The translations under genes and the position numbers were made by a program. Below are positions 1 to 6,466 of a DNA stretch of 10,820 nt, piece after piece. The number at the start of each line of letters is the position of its first letter. The first letter of the stretch is position 1. The DNA lies in NCBI GenBank assembly GCA_016267585.1, contig JACQUT010000087.1:1-10820 (forward strand). The letters run 5' to 3'. The notes beneath the pieces are model-generated. The model was not told the DNA's origin and made no database searches. It saw only the letters and a list, made by a program, of their open reading frames with translations. This DNA comes from Cyanobacteria bacterium NC_groundwater_1444_Ag_S-0.65um_54_12 (GTDB lineage Bacteria; Cyanobacteriota; Sericytochromatia; S15B-MN24; VGJW01).

Positions 1-1105
1 CCATGGGATCTATTTTCAGTAGTCCCAAAACATTCTCCGGTCCTTTAGGTGCTTCGGCAGCGGGAACGAGCTTGGCAGCTTGCGCTTCTGCACTGGCGAG
101 GCGGCGCTTTTGTTGGACTATCAGATAAGAAAGGCCACCCATCATAGCCGCTACTGTCAGGAATGGCACGGTAGGCAAACCAGGCATGATCCCTAGCAGC
201 ACCAGCATGACCGCTACTATTCCTAAAGGTCGAGGGTTAGCCATTATCTGGGCACCGATCTGGGTACCGAGATTTACTTCAGATGCAGCGCGCGATACCA
301 AGACACCGGTCCCGGTGGAAATGAGCAAAGCGGGGATCTGGCTGATCAATCCATCACCTATGGTGAGGATGGTATAGGTGGCAGCGGCTTGGCCCAGTTC
401 CATCTTGTTCATCAGTGCGCCTATCAGTATGCCACCTACGATGTTTACCGCCGTGATGATGAGACCGGCAATGGCATCGCCCCGTACGAATTTGCTGGCA
501 CCATCCATGGAACCGTAGAAATCGGCTTCGCGTTGAATCTTTTGCCGCCTGACCCGGGCTTCATCTTCTTTGATCAATCCAGAATTGAGGTCGGCATCAA
601 TGGCCATTTGCTTACCAGGCATGGCGTCCAAGGTAAAACGGGCTGCCACTTCGGAAATGCGACCTGAACCGTTGGTGATGACCACGAATTGTATGATGAC
701 GAGAATCAAAAATACTACTATGCCGACTACATAGTTACCCCCTACCACGAAGTTTCCGAATGCCGTCACGACATGCGGTGCATGATCGGGGCTAAGGAGG
801 ATTACGCGGGTAGTCGAGACGTTCAGTGAAAGACGAAATAGCGTCAGGATTAGCAGCAGCGAAGGAAAGGTATTAAACTCTACCGGTTCCATGACGTATA
901 GTGAAATCAGCAGCATGGTAAGGCTTGCCGTGATATTTAGAACTAGCAACAGATCGAGCAAGCTACTGGGCAGCGGAATGATCATCATCACCACTACCGC
1001 CACCATGATTACGGACAGCACAACATCGCTTTGCTTGAGCAAGCGATTCAACCCTACCGAGGGCTGATTACCGGTAGCCGGCGTGGTCGGAGCGTTTGCT
1101 GCCAC
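1..1105 (-). CDS. flhA: Flagellar biosynthesis protein FlhA (N-terminal 368 residues, partial)
   Basis: FlhA is the inner-membrane export-gate protein of the flagellar type III secretion system, where it couples proton flow to export of rod, hook and filament proteins. The visible part has a short polar N-terminus, hydrophobic segments from about residue 27 onward (27-46, 48-71, 80-104, 118-143, and several in 205-330), and the FHIPEP family signature at residues 149-170 (RISEVAARF then [12 protein letters not shown]). The conserved cytoplasmic loop follows at 170-205. The wording of the signature is typical of FlhA rather than of a virulence SctV protein. The cytosolic C-terminal domain (about half of a usual protein of roughly 690 residues) lies beyond the left edge. 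The start is GTG at 1103-1105: an in-frame TGA at 1112-1114 rules out anything further upstream, and the next in-frame Met lies inside the first membrane segment. A weak AAGG (1117-1120) lies 11 nt before the start. No flhB precedes it, so flhA opens its transcript here. Confidence 0.96.
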   Translation of the reverse strand, partial: MAANAPTTPATGNQPSVGLNRLLKQSDVVLSVIMVAVVVMMIIPLPSSLLDLLLVLNITASLTMLLISLYVMEPVEFNTFPSLLLILTLFRLSLNVSTTRVILLSPDHAPHVVTAFGNFVVGGNYVVGIVVFLILVIIQFVVITNGSGRISEVAARFTLDAMPGKQMAIDADLNSGLIKEDEARVRRQKIQREADFYGSMDGASKFVRGDAIAGLIITAVNIVGGILIGALMNKMELGQAAATYTILTIGDGLISQIPALLISTGTGVLVSRAASEVNLGTQIGAQIMANPRPLGIVAVMLVLLGIMPGLPTVPFLTVAAMMGGLSYLIVQQKRRLASAEAQAAKLVPAAEAPKGPENVLGLLKIDPM

Positions 1106-1184
1106 TGAATTTCAGGCCTTGAGGCTCACCTTGCTTCTTGTACTGTAACCGGAGCTTGCCGATATTATGACGCGCCAAACAACA

Positions 1185-1200
1185 CACGTCTACCGACGTG
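1185..1200 (-). repeat. Short perfect hairpin in the flhA leader
   Basis: CACGTC and GACGTG form a perfect 6-bp inverted repeat around a 4-nt loop (TACC on plus, GGTA on minus). If transcription starts near 1206, the hairpin lies at the very 5' end of the flhA mRNA, where it could stabilise the transcript. As DNA it could instead be an operator just downstream of the promoter. The sequence does not distinguish these. Confidence 0.4.
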
Positions 1201-1212
1201 CCTACCTTTGGT

Positions 1213-1221
1213 ATTATAGCA
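1213..1221 (-). promoter_or_regulatory. Extended -10 promoter facing flhA
   Basis: On the minus strand this reads TGCTATAAT, a perfect TATAAT with the TGn extension of sigma70 extended -10 promoters. No good -35 box lies 17 bp upstream, where the DNA is only A/T-rich (1236-1241), which is acceptable for this promoter class. Transcription would begin near 1206 and give a leader of about 100 nt before the flhA GTG. No convincing sigma28 or sigma54 flagellar promoter was found on this strand. This is a sequence match only. Confidence 0.55.
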
Positions 1222-1356
1222 AGTCAACTGTTCCAAATTTTCTCTGAATCAACCTACTGGGCAAGGGAGCGCTAACTCGTTAGGGTGAGCATGTCAGCTA
1301 AGAACTATAGCGAAGTGTTGGCAGTGGCGAGTTAAAGCGAAAGGAAAGATACTTTC

Positions 1357-2268
1357 ATGAGGAGATCGAGGTTGAGCGGATCACTTGCCGGTGTGCTTGG
1401 GCTAACAATTTTATTAGCTCCAGCCCAATTCGCCAGTGCGTCAGATTCTGCCATTATAGCTACCGCGCAACGCCTAGCCCAAGCAACTCCTTTGGCAGAA
1501 CGTGAGGTGACTTTACCAGAGTCCGGAGCGGTAGCGTTAATGGTGGCTTACGAGAGCGCATTGCTGGCACACCGTAGTGCAGCGCTAGGTCAAGAAGAAA
1601 TAGCGGGAGGACATTTACGTGTCGCGCGCGATTACCTGGCGCTAGCCAACCGGCAGCTTGCGGTCATGGCGGGAACTCCGGGTAGCACGAAGGGTACGTC
1701 TGCGCAAAGGGACAAAGAATACGCACAAAAAGAGCAACGAGCCAGGCAAGAGGAAAATGTTACCAAGGGTGGAGGCGGTGGCCCGATCAGTTGGGGCATT
1801 TTGGAAGATTTGGCGAACACGGCTCAAGATAGGACGACAGCAGAAAACACCAGCAAGTTAGTAGCAGCCATCGGAACAGAATTGAATCGACTTGGCCAAA
1901 TGGGCGGTGGTGGTGGGCCAGCTGAAAGATTGCGGCCGCTTGCTTTGCGGGTAACTGCTATCGAGCATGTAACCATGGCATACACTTCTGCCGGCAGGGC
2001 CAATGCTGCTGCAGCTCTGCAAGATTGGAGCGAGGCTCATGACAAGTTCTCCGAAGCGAGACATCATCTTGAAGAAGCCAGAAATGCACCAGGTAACGCT
2101 ACGCTCAGGCCAAAAATCGATCGCATGTCTAGAGCTTTGCAGGATGCTGGCAGACCGATCCGTAGCCGTTCGCGAGACGCTACGATAGCAATGGCACGGG
2201 CCGTGCAAGAAATGACGCAAACGATCAATAGCATAGGCCAAGAGCTAAGTAGCCAACAGAAAGATTAG
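1357..2268 (+). CDS. Secreted helical protein with internal duplication and two Gly5-Pro segments, function unknown
   Basis: I do not recognise this 303-residue protein. It begins with a clear Sec signal peptide: a basic RRSR start, a hydrophobic core at residues 9-24, and probable cleavage after FASA or SAS near residue 27-29. The mature protein looks mostly helical, alanine-rich and charged. Two segments appear to be copies of one module: residues 64-98 (starting AYESA) and 208-242 (starting AYTSA). By eye they share 13 of 35 positions without gaps, including a common AAL and an AR..L..A ending. Between them lie a highly charged Lys/Glu/Gln/Arg stretch (117-137) and two identical GGGGGP segments (138-143 and 183-188) that look like flexible linkers. 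The ATG at 1357 is preceded by AAGGA with 11 nt spacing. It is divergent from flhA and converges on lipB with a 6-bp gap. A periplasmic or extracellular location is inferred. A flagellar link is possible only from position. Confidence 0.85.
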   Translation: MRRSRLSGSLAGVLGLTILLAPAQFASASDSAIIATAQRLAQATPLAEREVTLPESGAVALMVAYESALLAHRSAALGQEEIAGGHLRVARDYLALANRQLAVMAGTPGSTKGTSAQRDKEYAQKEQRARQEENVTKGGGGGPISWGILEDLANTAQDRTTAENTSKLVAAIGTELNRLGQMGGGGGPAERLRPLALRVTAIEHVTMAYTSAGRANAAAALQDWSEAHDKFSEARHHLEEARNAPGNATLRPKIDRMSRALQDAGRPIRSRSRDATIAMARAVQEMTQTINSIGQELSSQQKD

Positions 2269-2274
2269 GCAGTT

Positions 2275-2937
2275 TCAGGTAGGCCGGCGGAATTGCCCCC
2301 GGCCTACTTGGCAAGCTAGCTCGCGCTGAAAAACTTCAGCAAAGGCGGCAAGGAGCGCATCTTGTATAACTTGTCGCGGAATTACTCGGCCGCTGACTTC
2401 CTGTAAATTTCCGATAAGCGAACTATCCGATCCACAGGCTCTAATCGCCTTGAATCCAGGATCTGGTGCTAAATTGATAGCAGCGCCATGGAAAGTTACC
2501 CAATTTCGTACCGCAATGCCGATGGATGCCAGTTTACGTTGCTTGGCCCAAACGCCTGTCATACCCGGAAGGCGTTCGCCTGCAATACCAAAAGGCGCAA
2601 TTGCTCGAATGATTACCGTCTCTAAGTTTCGTAAAAACCGATGAAGGTCGCGCTCGCCGTCGGCCAGGCGCAGGATGGGATACATTACAACTTGCTCCGG
2701 TCCGTGATAGGTGACATCACCGCCGCGTTCTACCGCAAAAATCGGAATGGGGCCTGCTGCCAGTACATTTTGGCGAGCATTTTTTACTCGGCCCACTGTG
2801 ATGACAGGCGGATGGTGTACGAAGATCAAGGTATCAGGTATGGTTTCGCGAATTCGCTCTGCTACCAGCTGCAACATCAGTTTCGTTGCCGTAAGATATG
2901 GTGAAAGGCCGAGATCCCTGACTGCTAGAAGTGCCAT
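2275..2937 (-). CDS. lipB: Octanoyltransferase LipB (lipoyl-[ACP] transferase)
   Basis: LipB transfers octanoyl from acyl carrier protein to lipoyl domains of enzymes such as pyruvate dehydrogenase and the glycine cleavage H protein. It is the first step of lipoate synthesis and acts in the cytosol. At 220 residues it has the usual length. The hallmarks are present: RGGDVTYHGP at 71-80 (family RGG.xTYHGPGQ, here with E in place of the second G), PGMTGVW at 124-130, the catalytic Lys135 in RKLASIG, FHGAAIN at 149-155, and the catalytic Cys168 in IRACGS. The N-terminus (VRDLGLSPY) is typical, so ATG at 2937 is the likely start although no clear Shine-Dalgarno sequence precedes it. It begins 20 bp after the response-regulator stop and is probably read from the tyrS transcript. 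No lipA is visible in the window. Confidence 0.95.
   Translation of the reverse strand: MALLAVRDLGLSPYLTATKLMLQLVAERIRETIPDTLIFVHHPPVITVGRVKNARQNVLAAGPIPIFAVERGGDVTYHGPEQVVMYPILRLADGERDLHRFLRNLETVIIRAIAPFGIAGERLPGMTGVWAKQRKLASIGIAVRNWVTFHGAAINLAPDPGFKAIRACGSDSSLIGNLQEVSGRVIPRQVIQDALLAAFAEVFQRELACQVGRGQFRRPT
2279..2307. terminator. GC-rich inverted repeat between convergent genes, possible terminator
   Basis: GTAGGCCGG (2279-2287) and CCGGCCTAC (2299-2307) form a perfect 9-bp stem with an 11-nt loop. It lies 10 bp past the stop of the secreted-protein gene and within the last codons of the convergent lipB. The position suits a shared terminator, but neither strand has a U-tract after the stem, so it may only slow polymerase or protect the mRNA 3' end. 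Confidence 0.4.
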
Positions 2938-2957
2938 TTCAAGATCACTGATAAACT

Positions 2958-3554
2958 CTAGCGTGATAAGTTCATATCAGCGGCTAAAATGATGGCTTCT
3001 GCGATCTCTTTGATTGGCTTACGGCGATCCATGGAAAGTTTTTGAATTTTTCGGAACGCTATTGCTTCAGTCAGGCCTGATTGATCCATCAATATCCCTT
3101 TAGCACGTTCTACTAGCTTGCGCGTTTCGAGAGCTTCTTTCAGGTTCCCGACTTCTTTTTCGAGGGTTTCTAGTTCTTCGAAGCGGGCCAAGGCGACCTC
3201 TAAAGTCGGCAGTAAGTCAGCTTCTTTGATAGGTTTAACTAGATAAGCAAAGACACCGAGCTCTACCGCACGTTCGACCAGTTCCGGTTGCGAATAAGCG
3301 GTCAGCATGATAGTAGGAATTCGCCGACCGGCATTGATCTGCCGCAAGGCTTCTAAACCATCCAGGTTCGGCATCTTGATATCCATGATGATCAAATTAG
3401 GGTTGAATTGTTTGGCAATTGCTATAGCTGCCTGGCCATCGGATGCTTCGCCTACTACTTGATGGCCGAGGTCTTCCAACATTTCTCGCAAATCTAGACG
3501 GATGATCGATTCGTCATCTACCAGGATAATGCGTAGGCTTTTCTTCTTTTCCAT
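2958..3554 (-). CDS. ANTAR-domain response regulator, PdtaR type (RNA-binding antiterminator)
   Basis: This 198-residue protein has a receiver domain at about residues 6-122 with the full phosphorylation site: acidic pair Asp13-Asp14, acceptor Asp58 in IIMDIKMP, Thr85 in LTAY and Lys107 in VKP. A short coiled linker (123-138) leads to a C-terminal ANTAR domain (about 139-192) with the family's ETRKLVERAKGILM block. ANTAR proteins of the PdtaR, NasR and AmiR families bind paired small RNA hairpins and prevent transcription termination when activated, so output is probably on mRNA leaders rather than on DNA. The ATG at 3554 has a good GAGGA site 6 nt upstream. The gene follows its presumed cognate kinase after 15 bp. 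No paired hexaloop target hairpins were found in the leaders in this window, so its targets are probably elsewhere. Confidence 0.94.
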   Translation of the reverse strand: MEKKKSLRIILVDDESIIRLDLREMLEDLGHQVVGEASDGQAAIAIAKQFNPNLIIMDIKMPNLDGLEALRQINAGRRIPTIMLTAYSQPELVERAVELGVFAYLVKPIKEADLLPTLEVALARFEELETLEKEVGNLKEALETRKLVERAKGILMDQSGLTEAIAFRKIQKLSMDRRKPIKEIAEAIILAADMNLSR

Positions 3555-3569
3555 CAGATTCCTCGGTCT

Positions 3570-5003
3570 TCAGTAACATTCCTTCAGTGGTATGGCAACG
3601 GTGACGGTAGTACCGGTGGATGAACTGTCAATCTTCAGGGTGCCGCGCAGATCATCGCGTACCAGGGTTCGTACTATTTGCCAGCCCAGATGTCCGCCCC
3701 GTCCCTCTGGCTCAAAGTCTAGTGGCAAGCCGATTCCATCATCTTTAATGGTGATGACGAGTTCACCTTCGGCTACCGCTAAAATCAGATCGATCTGGCC
3801 AGCTGGCCGACCGCGAAAAGCATGTTTGCAGGTATTTTGCAAGAGTTCATTTACGACCAGCGCCGTTGAAGTGGCCTTGGCGGATGGTAGGGTAAGGCGT
3901 TCGCCCGGGCTCATTACCCGGGCTTTGATACGAATATCTGGCGATGCCAATCCTTGCATTGCGGCAGAGAGCAGGTTGCCAGCCAGATCTTTTAGATCGA
4001 CTACCCCCACGTCGTCATGCGAGAGATACTCATGCACCAGTGCGATACTCGCAATACGATCGATACAATCCGAGAGAATCACCTTGACTTCTGGCAAGTT
4101 GGTTCGACGCATCTGTAAACGTAGCAGACCGGCAATAGTTTGCAAATTGTTCTTCACGCGATGATGAACTTCCCGGATGATCGTCTCTTTGACGGCCAGC
4201 TCTCGATCTTTCTCACGTAGCTCAGTGATGTCTCGCAAAATGGCGATCAGTGCCACTGTCTCATCGGCAGGATCTAGGGGTAGGATGCAGATCGCCAGTA
4301 TGATCTTGCGGCCAACCAATTCCAACGTGTCAAAAATTCCGCTAGAAGTTACGACCCGGATCTCGCCGCAACTCGGGAAAGTACTTTGCCATGCCAACCC
4401 TTCGATTGCTTCTGGCAAGCCAAAACGGCGAGCTAGCAGCATGGCCTGGTGACCTGCATGCACGATGATATCCGAAGAGTTCAAGAGCAGCGTGGCATCA
4501 CCTGGCAATATAGGTGAAGGGAGTGGAGTATCGAGCATGCGGGTCTTGTTGATGAGGGTAAGTACCGCCCGCGAGATGGCAGTGCGGCAGAGTGAGCGTT
4601 TTTCATTCGTATGTTTCAGTTCTTCGTAGAGGTTACGTTCGACTACTATCACACCGCAAATATGGCGGCCGCGTCGCATTGGATAGACCATTTGATGTAG
4701 GGGCTGGCCATGTACCACTTTCCCTGAAGGGCCCTCGGTTATTTCGCCAGAGCGAAAAGCTTGGTAAATGGCGGCAATATCCACTGGCAAAACATATCCG
4801 ATCAGGCTCCGGCGATAGAATGATTCCCTGATAGTCGGCTTGGCTTCAGCCACTACCATCAGTTGACCATCATTGCGCGGACAACAAATGAATAGATCGG
4901 CTGGAATCAGATCGGCCAGAAAGGGTAAATGTCCTTTCATGTTAGTAATCCAGCGGCGATCAGCTTCAGTGTGTATTATCTCGGCTATCGGAAATTGCAT
5001 CAT
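3570..5003 (-). CDS. PdtaS-type sensor histidine kinase (HisKA_2 family)
   Basis: This 477-residue protein has no membrane segments and no signal peptide, so it is a soluble kinase. Residues 1-150 resemble the N-terminal sensor domain of PdtaS-like kinases (H_kinase_N, GAF-like). Residues 165-262 look like a PAS domain ending in the usual LRDITELREKD. The HisKA_2 dimerisation/phosphoacceptor helix is at 276-298 with EVHHRVKNNLQ (His280/281). The ATPase domain follows, with the N-box NELLQNTCKHAF at 385-396, DDGIGLP at 421-427 and GHLGWQIV at 437-444. The whole plan matches PdtaS, whose partner is an ANTAR regulator, and one lies just downstream. The ATG at 5001-5003 overlaps the tyrS stop (ATGA). 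No Shine-Dalgarno sequence is seen, so translation is probably coupled to tyrS. A second ATG follows at once. The ligand is unknown. Confidence 0.93.
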   Translation of the reverse strand: MMQFPIAEIIHTEADRRWITNMKGHLPFLADLIPADLFICCPRNDGQLMVVAEAKPTIRESFYRRSLIGYVLPVDIAAIYQAFRSGEITEGPSGKVVHGQPLHQMVYPMRRGRHICGVIVVERNLYEELKHTNEKRSLCRTAISRAVLTLINKTRMLDTPLPSPILPGDATLLLNSSDIIVHAGHQAMLLARRFGLPEAIEGLAWQSTFPSCGEIRVVTSSGIFDTLELVGRKIILAICILPLDPADETVALIAILRDITELREKDRELAVKETIIREVHHRVKNNLQTIAGLLRLQMRRTNLPEVKVILSDCIDRIASIALVHEYLSHDDVGVVDLKDLAGNLLSAAMQGLASPDIRIKARVMSPGERLTLPSAKATSTALVVNELLQNTCKHAFRGRPAGQIDLILAVAEGELVITIKDDGIGLPLDFEPEGRGGHLGWQIVRTLVRDDLRGTLKIDSSSTGTTVTVAIPLKECY

Positions 5004-6226
5004 TCACTGGCTGCTACGATGCGAACGAACCTTCGCTTCCCTACCTGGATAACATTGGCAGTAGAGTTGATTTCGACCGAGAAATGCGGGTCTTCGATCA
5101 GCCGCATTCCAGCGGCCAGGTGGAGTTTGACGCCACCTTGCTCGACCAGTCGTCTCGCTTCACTGGTGCTGGTCACCAGCCCCACTTTCACCAACAAGCT
5201 ACAAATGTTCAAAGAAGCGTCTGACAATTGATATTCCGGTATTTCTTCGGGTAATTCTTTCTTTTGGAACTGGTGTATGAAATTGTCTTGGGCACTTCTG
5301 GCAGCTTCTGCTCCATGGTAGAGCAACACTATGCTGTATGCGAGCTGCATTTTGACATCGCGCGGATGGAGCTTGCCATTTTCTAAATTTGCCAGAATTT
5401 TCTGTACGGTAATTTGCGGTAATCCGGAAGCCAAGCTATACCACGTGGGCAGCAAACTATCGGGGATGGACATGGTTCTGCCATACATTTCTGCTGGTGG
5501 CATGGTTAGCCCCACGTAATTATCGAGGGACTTCGACATCTTTTCATGTCCATCAATCCCTTCAAGTATCGGGTATGTGATGCAGATTTGTGGTTTTTGC
5601 CCGTATCCTTGCTGCAGATCGCGCCCTACCAATAGATTGAAACGCTGATCTGTGCCGCCGAGCTCAATATCAGCATTTATTGCTACCGAGTCGTAGCCTT
5701 GTAATAGTGGGTAAAGAAACTCGTGCAAGCCAATGCTGTCGCCCCGCTCGTAGCGACGTGCGAAACTTTCTCGCGCCAGCAGCTGTGCGATGGTAGTTTT
5801 TGCCATTAGCTGGATTATTTCATTTAGCGATAGTTTACCTAGCCATTCACTGTTACTGTGGATCTCCGCCTTATCGAGATCGATCAGTAACCCTAACTGG
5901 TCAAGGTAAGTGCTGGCATTTGCTGCGATTTCTGCAGCTGACAATGGTGGGCGGGCAGTTTCCTTACCGGTCGGGTCACCGATCCGAGCAGTGAAATCAC
6001 CAATAATGATGACTACCTGGTGCCCAGCTTCTTGAAAGCGACGTAAACCATTTAGTACTACCGCATGGCCCAGGTGGAGATCTGGTTTGGTGGGATCGAA
6101 GCCAAGCTTGATACGAAGTGTCTTATTGCTGGCTAGCAGTCTCGCCAATTCAGCGGAAGGAAAAGCTTCTTGGGCACCTAGCAACAGGGCAGCGGCTGAA
6201 GTGGTTTTTTGCAAGTAGGGCACCAT
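5000..6226 (-). CDS. tyrS: Tyrosyl-tRNA synthetase
   Basis: This enzyme charges tRNA-Tyr with tyrosine using ATP (class I synthetase). The 408-residue protein has the HIGH motif as HLGH at residues 51-54, the IIGDFTARIGDPTG stretch at 74-87, the tyrosine/tRNA site GGTDQRFN at 190-197, the KMSKS loop at 229-233, and a C-terminal S4 RNA-binding domain at about 345-403. The IIGDFTA.IGDP wording places it with the TyrZ-like branch. An in-frame TAG (6230-6232) limits the start to ATG 6226, GTG 6223 or later. The AGGA just before lies only 1 nt from the ATG and 4 nt from the GTG, so the GTG could be the true start. It is the first gene of the tyrS-kinase-regulator-lipB run, with a short leader from a strong promoter. 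No T-box leader element is seen. Confidence 0.96.
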   Translation of the reverse strand: MVPYLQKTTSAAALLLGAQEAFPSAELARLLASNKTLRIKLGFDPTKPDLHLGHAVVLNGLRRFQEAGHQVVIIIGDFTARIGDPTGKETARPPLSAAEIAANASTYLDQLGLLIDLDKAEIHSNSEWLGKLSLNEIIQLMAKTTIAQLLARESFARRYERGDSIGLHEFLYPLLQGYDSVAINADIELGGTDQRFNLLVGRDLQQGYGQKPQICITYPILEGIDGHEKMSKSLDNYVGLTMPPAEMYGRTMSIPDSLLPTWYSLASGLPQITVQKILANLENGKLHPRDVKMQLAYSIVLLYHGAEAARSAQDNFIHQFQKKELPEEIPEYQLSDASLNICSLLVKVGLVTSTSEARRLVEQGGVKLHLAAGMRLIEDPHFSVEINSTANVIQVGKRRFVRIVAASE

Positions 6227-6247
6227 TTCCTACACTATTAAATAAAG

Positions 6248-6265
6248 CAAATTTAACAAATTTAA
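6248..6265. repeat. Tandem 9-bp A/T-rich direct repeat in the tyrS leader
   Basis: CAAATTTAA is repeated twice without a gap (6248-6256 and 6257-6265), and a partial CAAATT follows at 6270-6275 into the -10 box. It lies at the start of the tyrS transcript. It could be an operator or an easily melted initial transcribed region, or chance in an A/T-rich leader. Confidence 0.6.
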
Positions 6266-6272
6266 CACACAA

Positions 6273-6302
6273 ATTATAGGTGCTAGGCTGGCGACCTGTA
6301 AA
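6273..6302 (-). promoter_or_regulatory. sigma70 promoter of the tyrS operon
   Basis: On the minus strand a TTTACA -35 box (6297-6302; one mismatch to TTGACA) is followed after 18 bp by a perfect TATAAT -10 box (6273-6278). Transcription should start near 6266, giving a leader of about 40 nt to tyrS. This is the best full promoter in the window and fits constitutive expression of a synthetase gene. Confidence 0.75.
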
Positions 6303-6324
6303 GCATCGGCCGTTACTGAATAAT

Positions 6325-6367
6325 CGCGCTCAGCGGATAAAAACTTTCGAAAATCCGTGATGGCGCG
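6325..6367. promoter_or_regulatory. Palindromic imperfect hairpin midway between the tyrS and gltA promoters
   Basis: Two nested perfect inverted repeats share one centre: CGCGC/GCGCG (6325-6329 with 6363-6367) and CGGAT/ATCCG (6334-6338 with 6353-6357). The loop holds the 8-bp palindrome TTTCGAAA (6345-6352). It lies upstream of both predicted start sites, about 82 bp from tyrS and 73 bp from citrate synthase, so it should be a DNA site rather than part of either mRNA. A shared regulator site is an inference. Confidence 0.4.
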
Positions 6368-6406
6368 GGAAGCTAGAAATCTTGCTAGATGGGATGATAG
6401 CGCTTG

Positions 6407-6415
6407 TGGTATAAG
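6407..6415 (+). promoter_or_regulatory. Probable extended -10 promoter of citrate synthase
   Basis: TGGTATAAG matches the extended -10 consensus TGnTATAAT except at the last base. No -35 box is found at normal spacing (a TTGCTA at 6382-6387 is 22 bp away). Start near 6422 would give a leader of about 45 nt. Its presence argues against the possible upstream TTG start at 6404. Confidence 0.4.
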
Positions 6416-6466
6416 GATTCGAGCGCCCCTCGCTTTGGGCACATATCCGAAAGGACTCCGAGCACT

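Larger units (their letters stand above)
1106..1356. other. Divergent intergenic region between flhA and the secreted-protein gene
   Basis: This 251-bp stretch has no credible coding sequence. It holds the extended -10 promoter facing flhA and the short hairpin next to it. For the plus-strand gene I see only weak -10-like strings (around 1212 and 1307) without matching -35 boxes, so its promoter is not assigned. A purine-rich ribosome binding site (AAGGA, 1341-1345) precedes the plus-strand ATG. Confidence 0.6.

Noticed and set aside
389..667. Plus-strand reading frames opposite flhA (also 186-377)
   Set aside because: They are antisense to a clearly conserved FlhA sequence and have no ribosome binding site.
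1158..1165. GCCGATAT, close to a sigma28 flagellar -10 box (plus strand)
   Set aside because: There is no TAAA-type -35 element at the required spacing, and it would point away from flhA.
1106..1210. An ANTAR target (two hexaloop hairpins) in the flhA leader
   Set aside because: Only one good hairpin is present and its loop is 4 nt. No A..G.. hexaloop pair was seen.
3592..4452. Plus-strand reading frames opposite the histidine kinase
   Set aside because: They are low-complexity Ser/Arg-rich shadows of a conserved kinase on the other strand.
6227..6272. A T-box riboswitch ahead of tyrS
   Set aside because: The leader is only about 40 nt, and the conserved T-box AGGGTGGNACCGCG motif is absent from the whole gap.
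6404..6466. N-terminal extension of citrate synthase to a TTG codon
   Set aside because: It overlaps a probable -10 box and adds residues absent from this family. ATG 6467 has its own AAGGA site.
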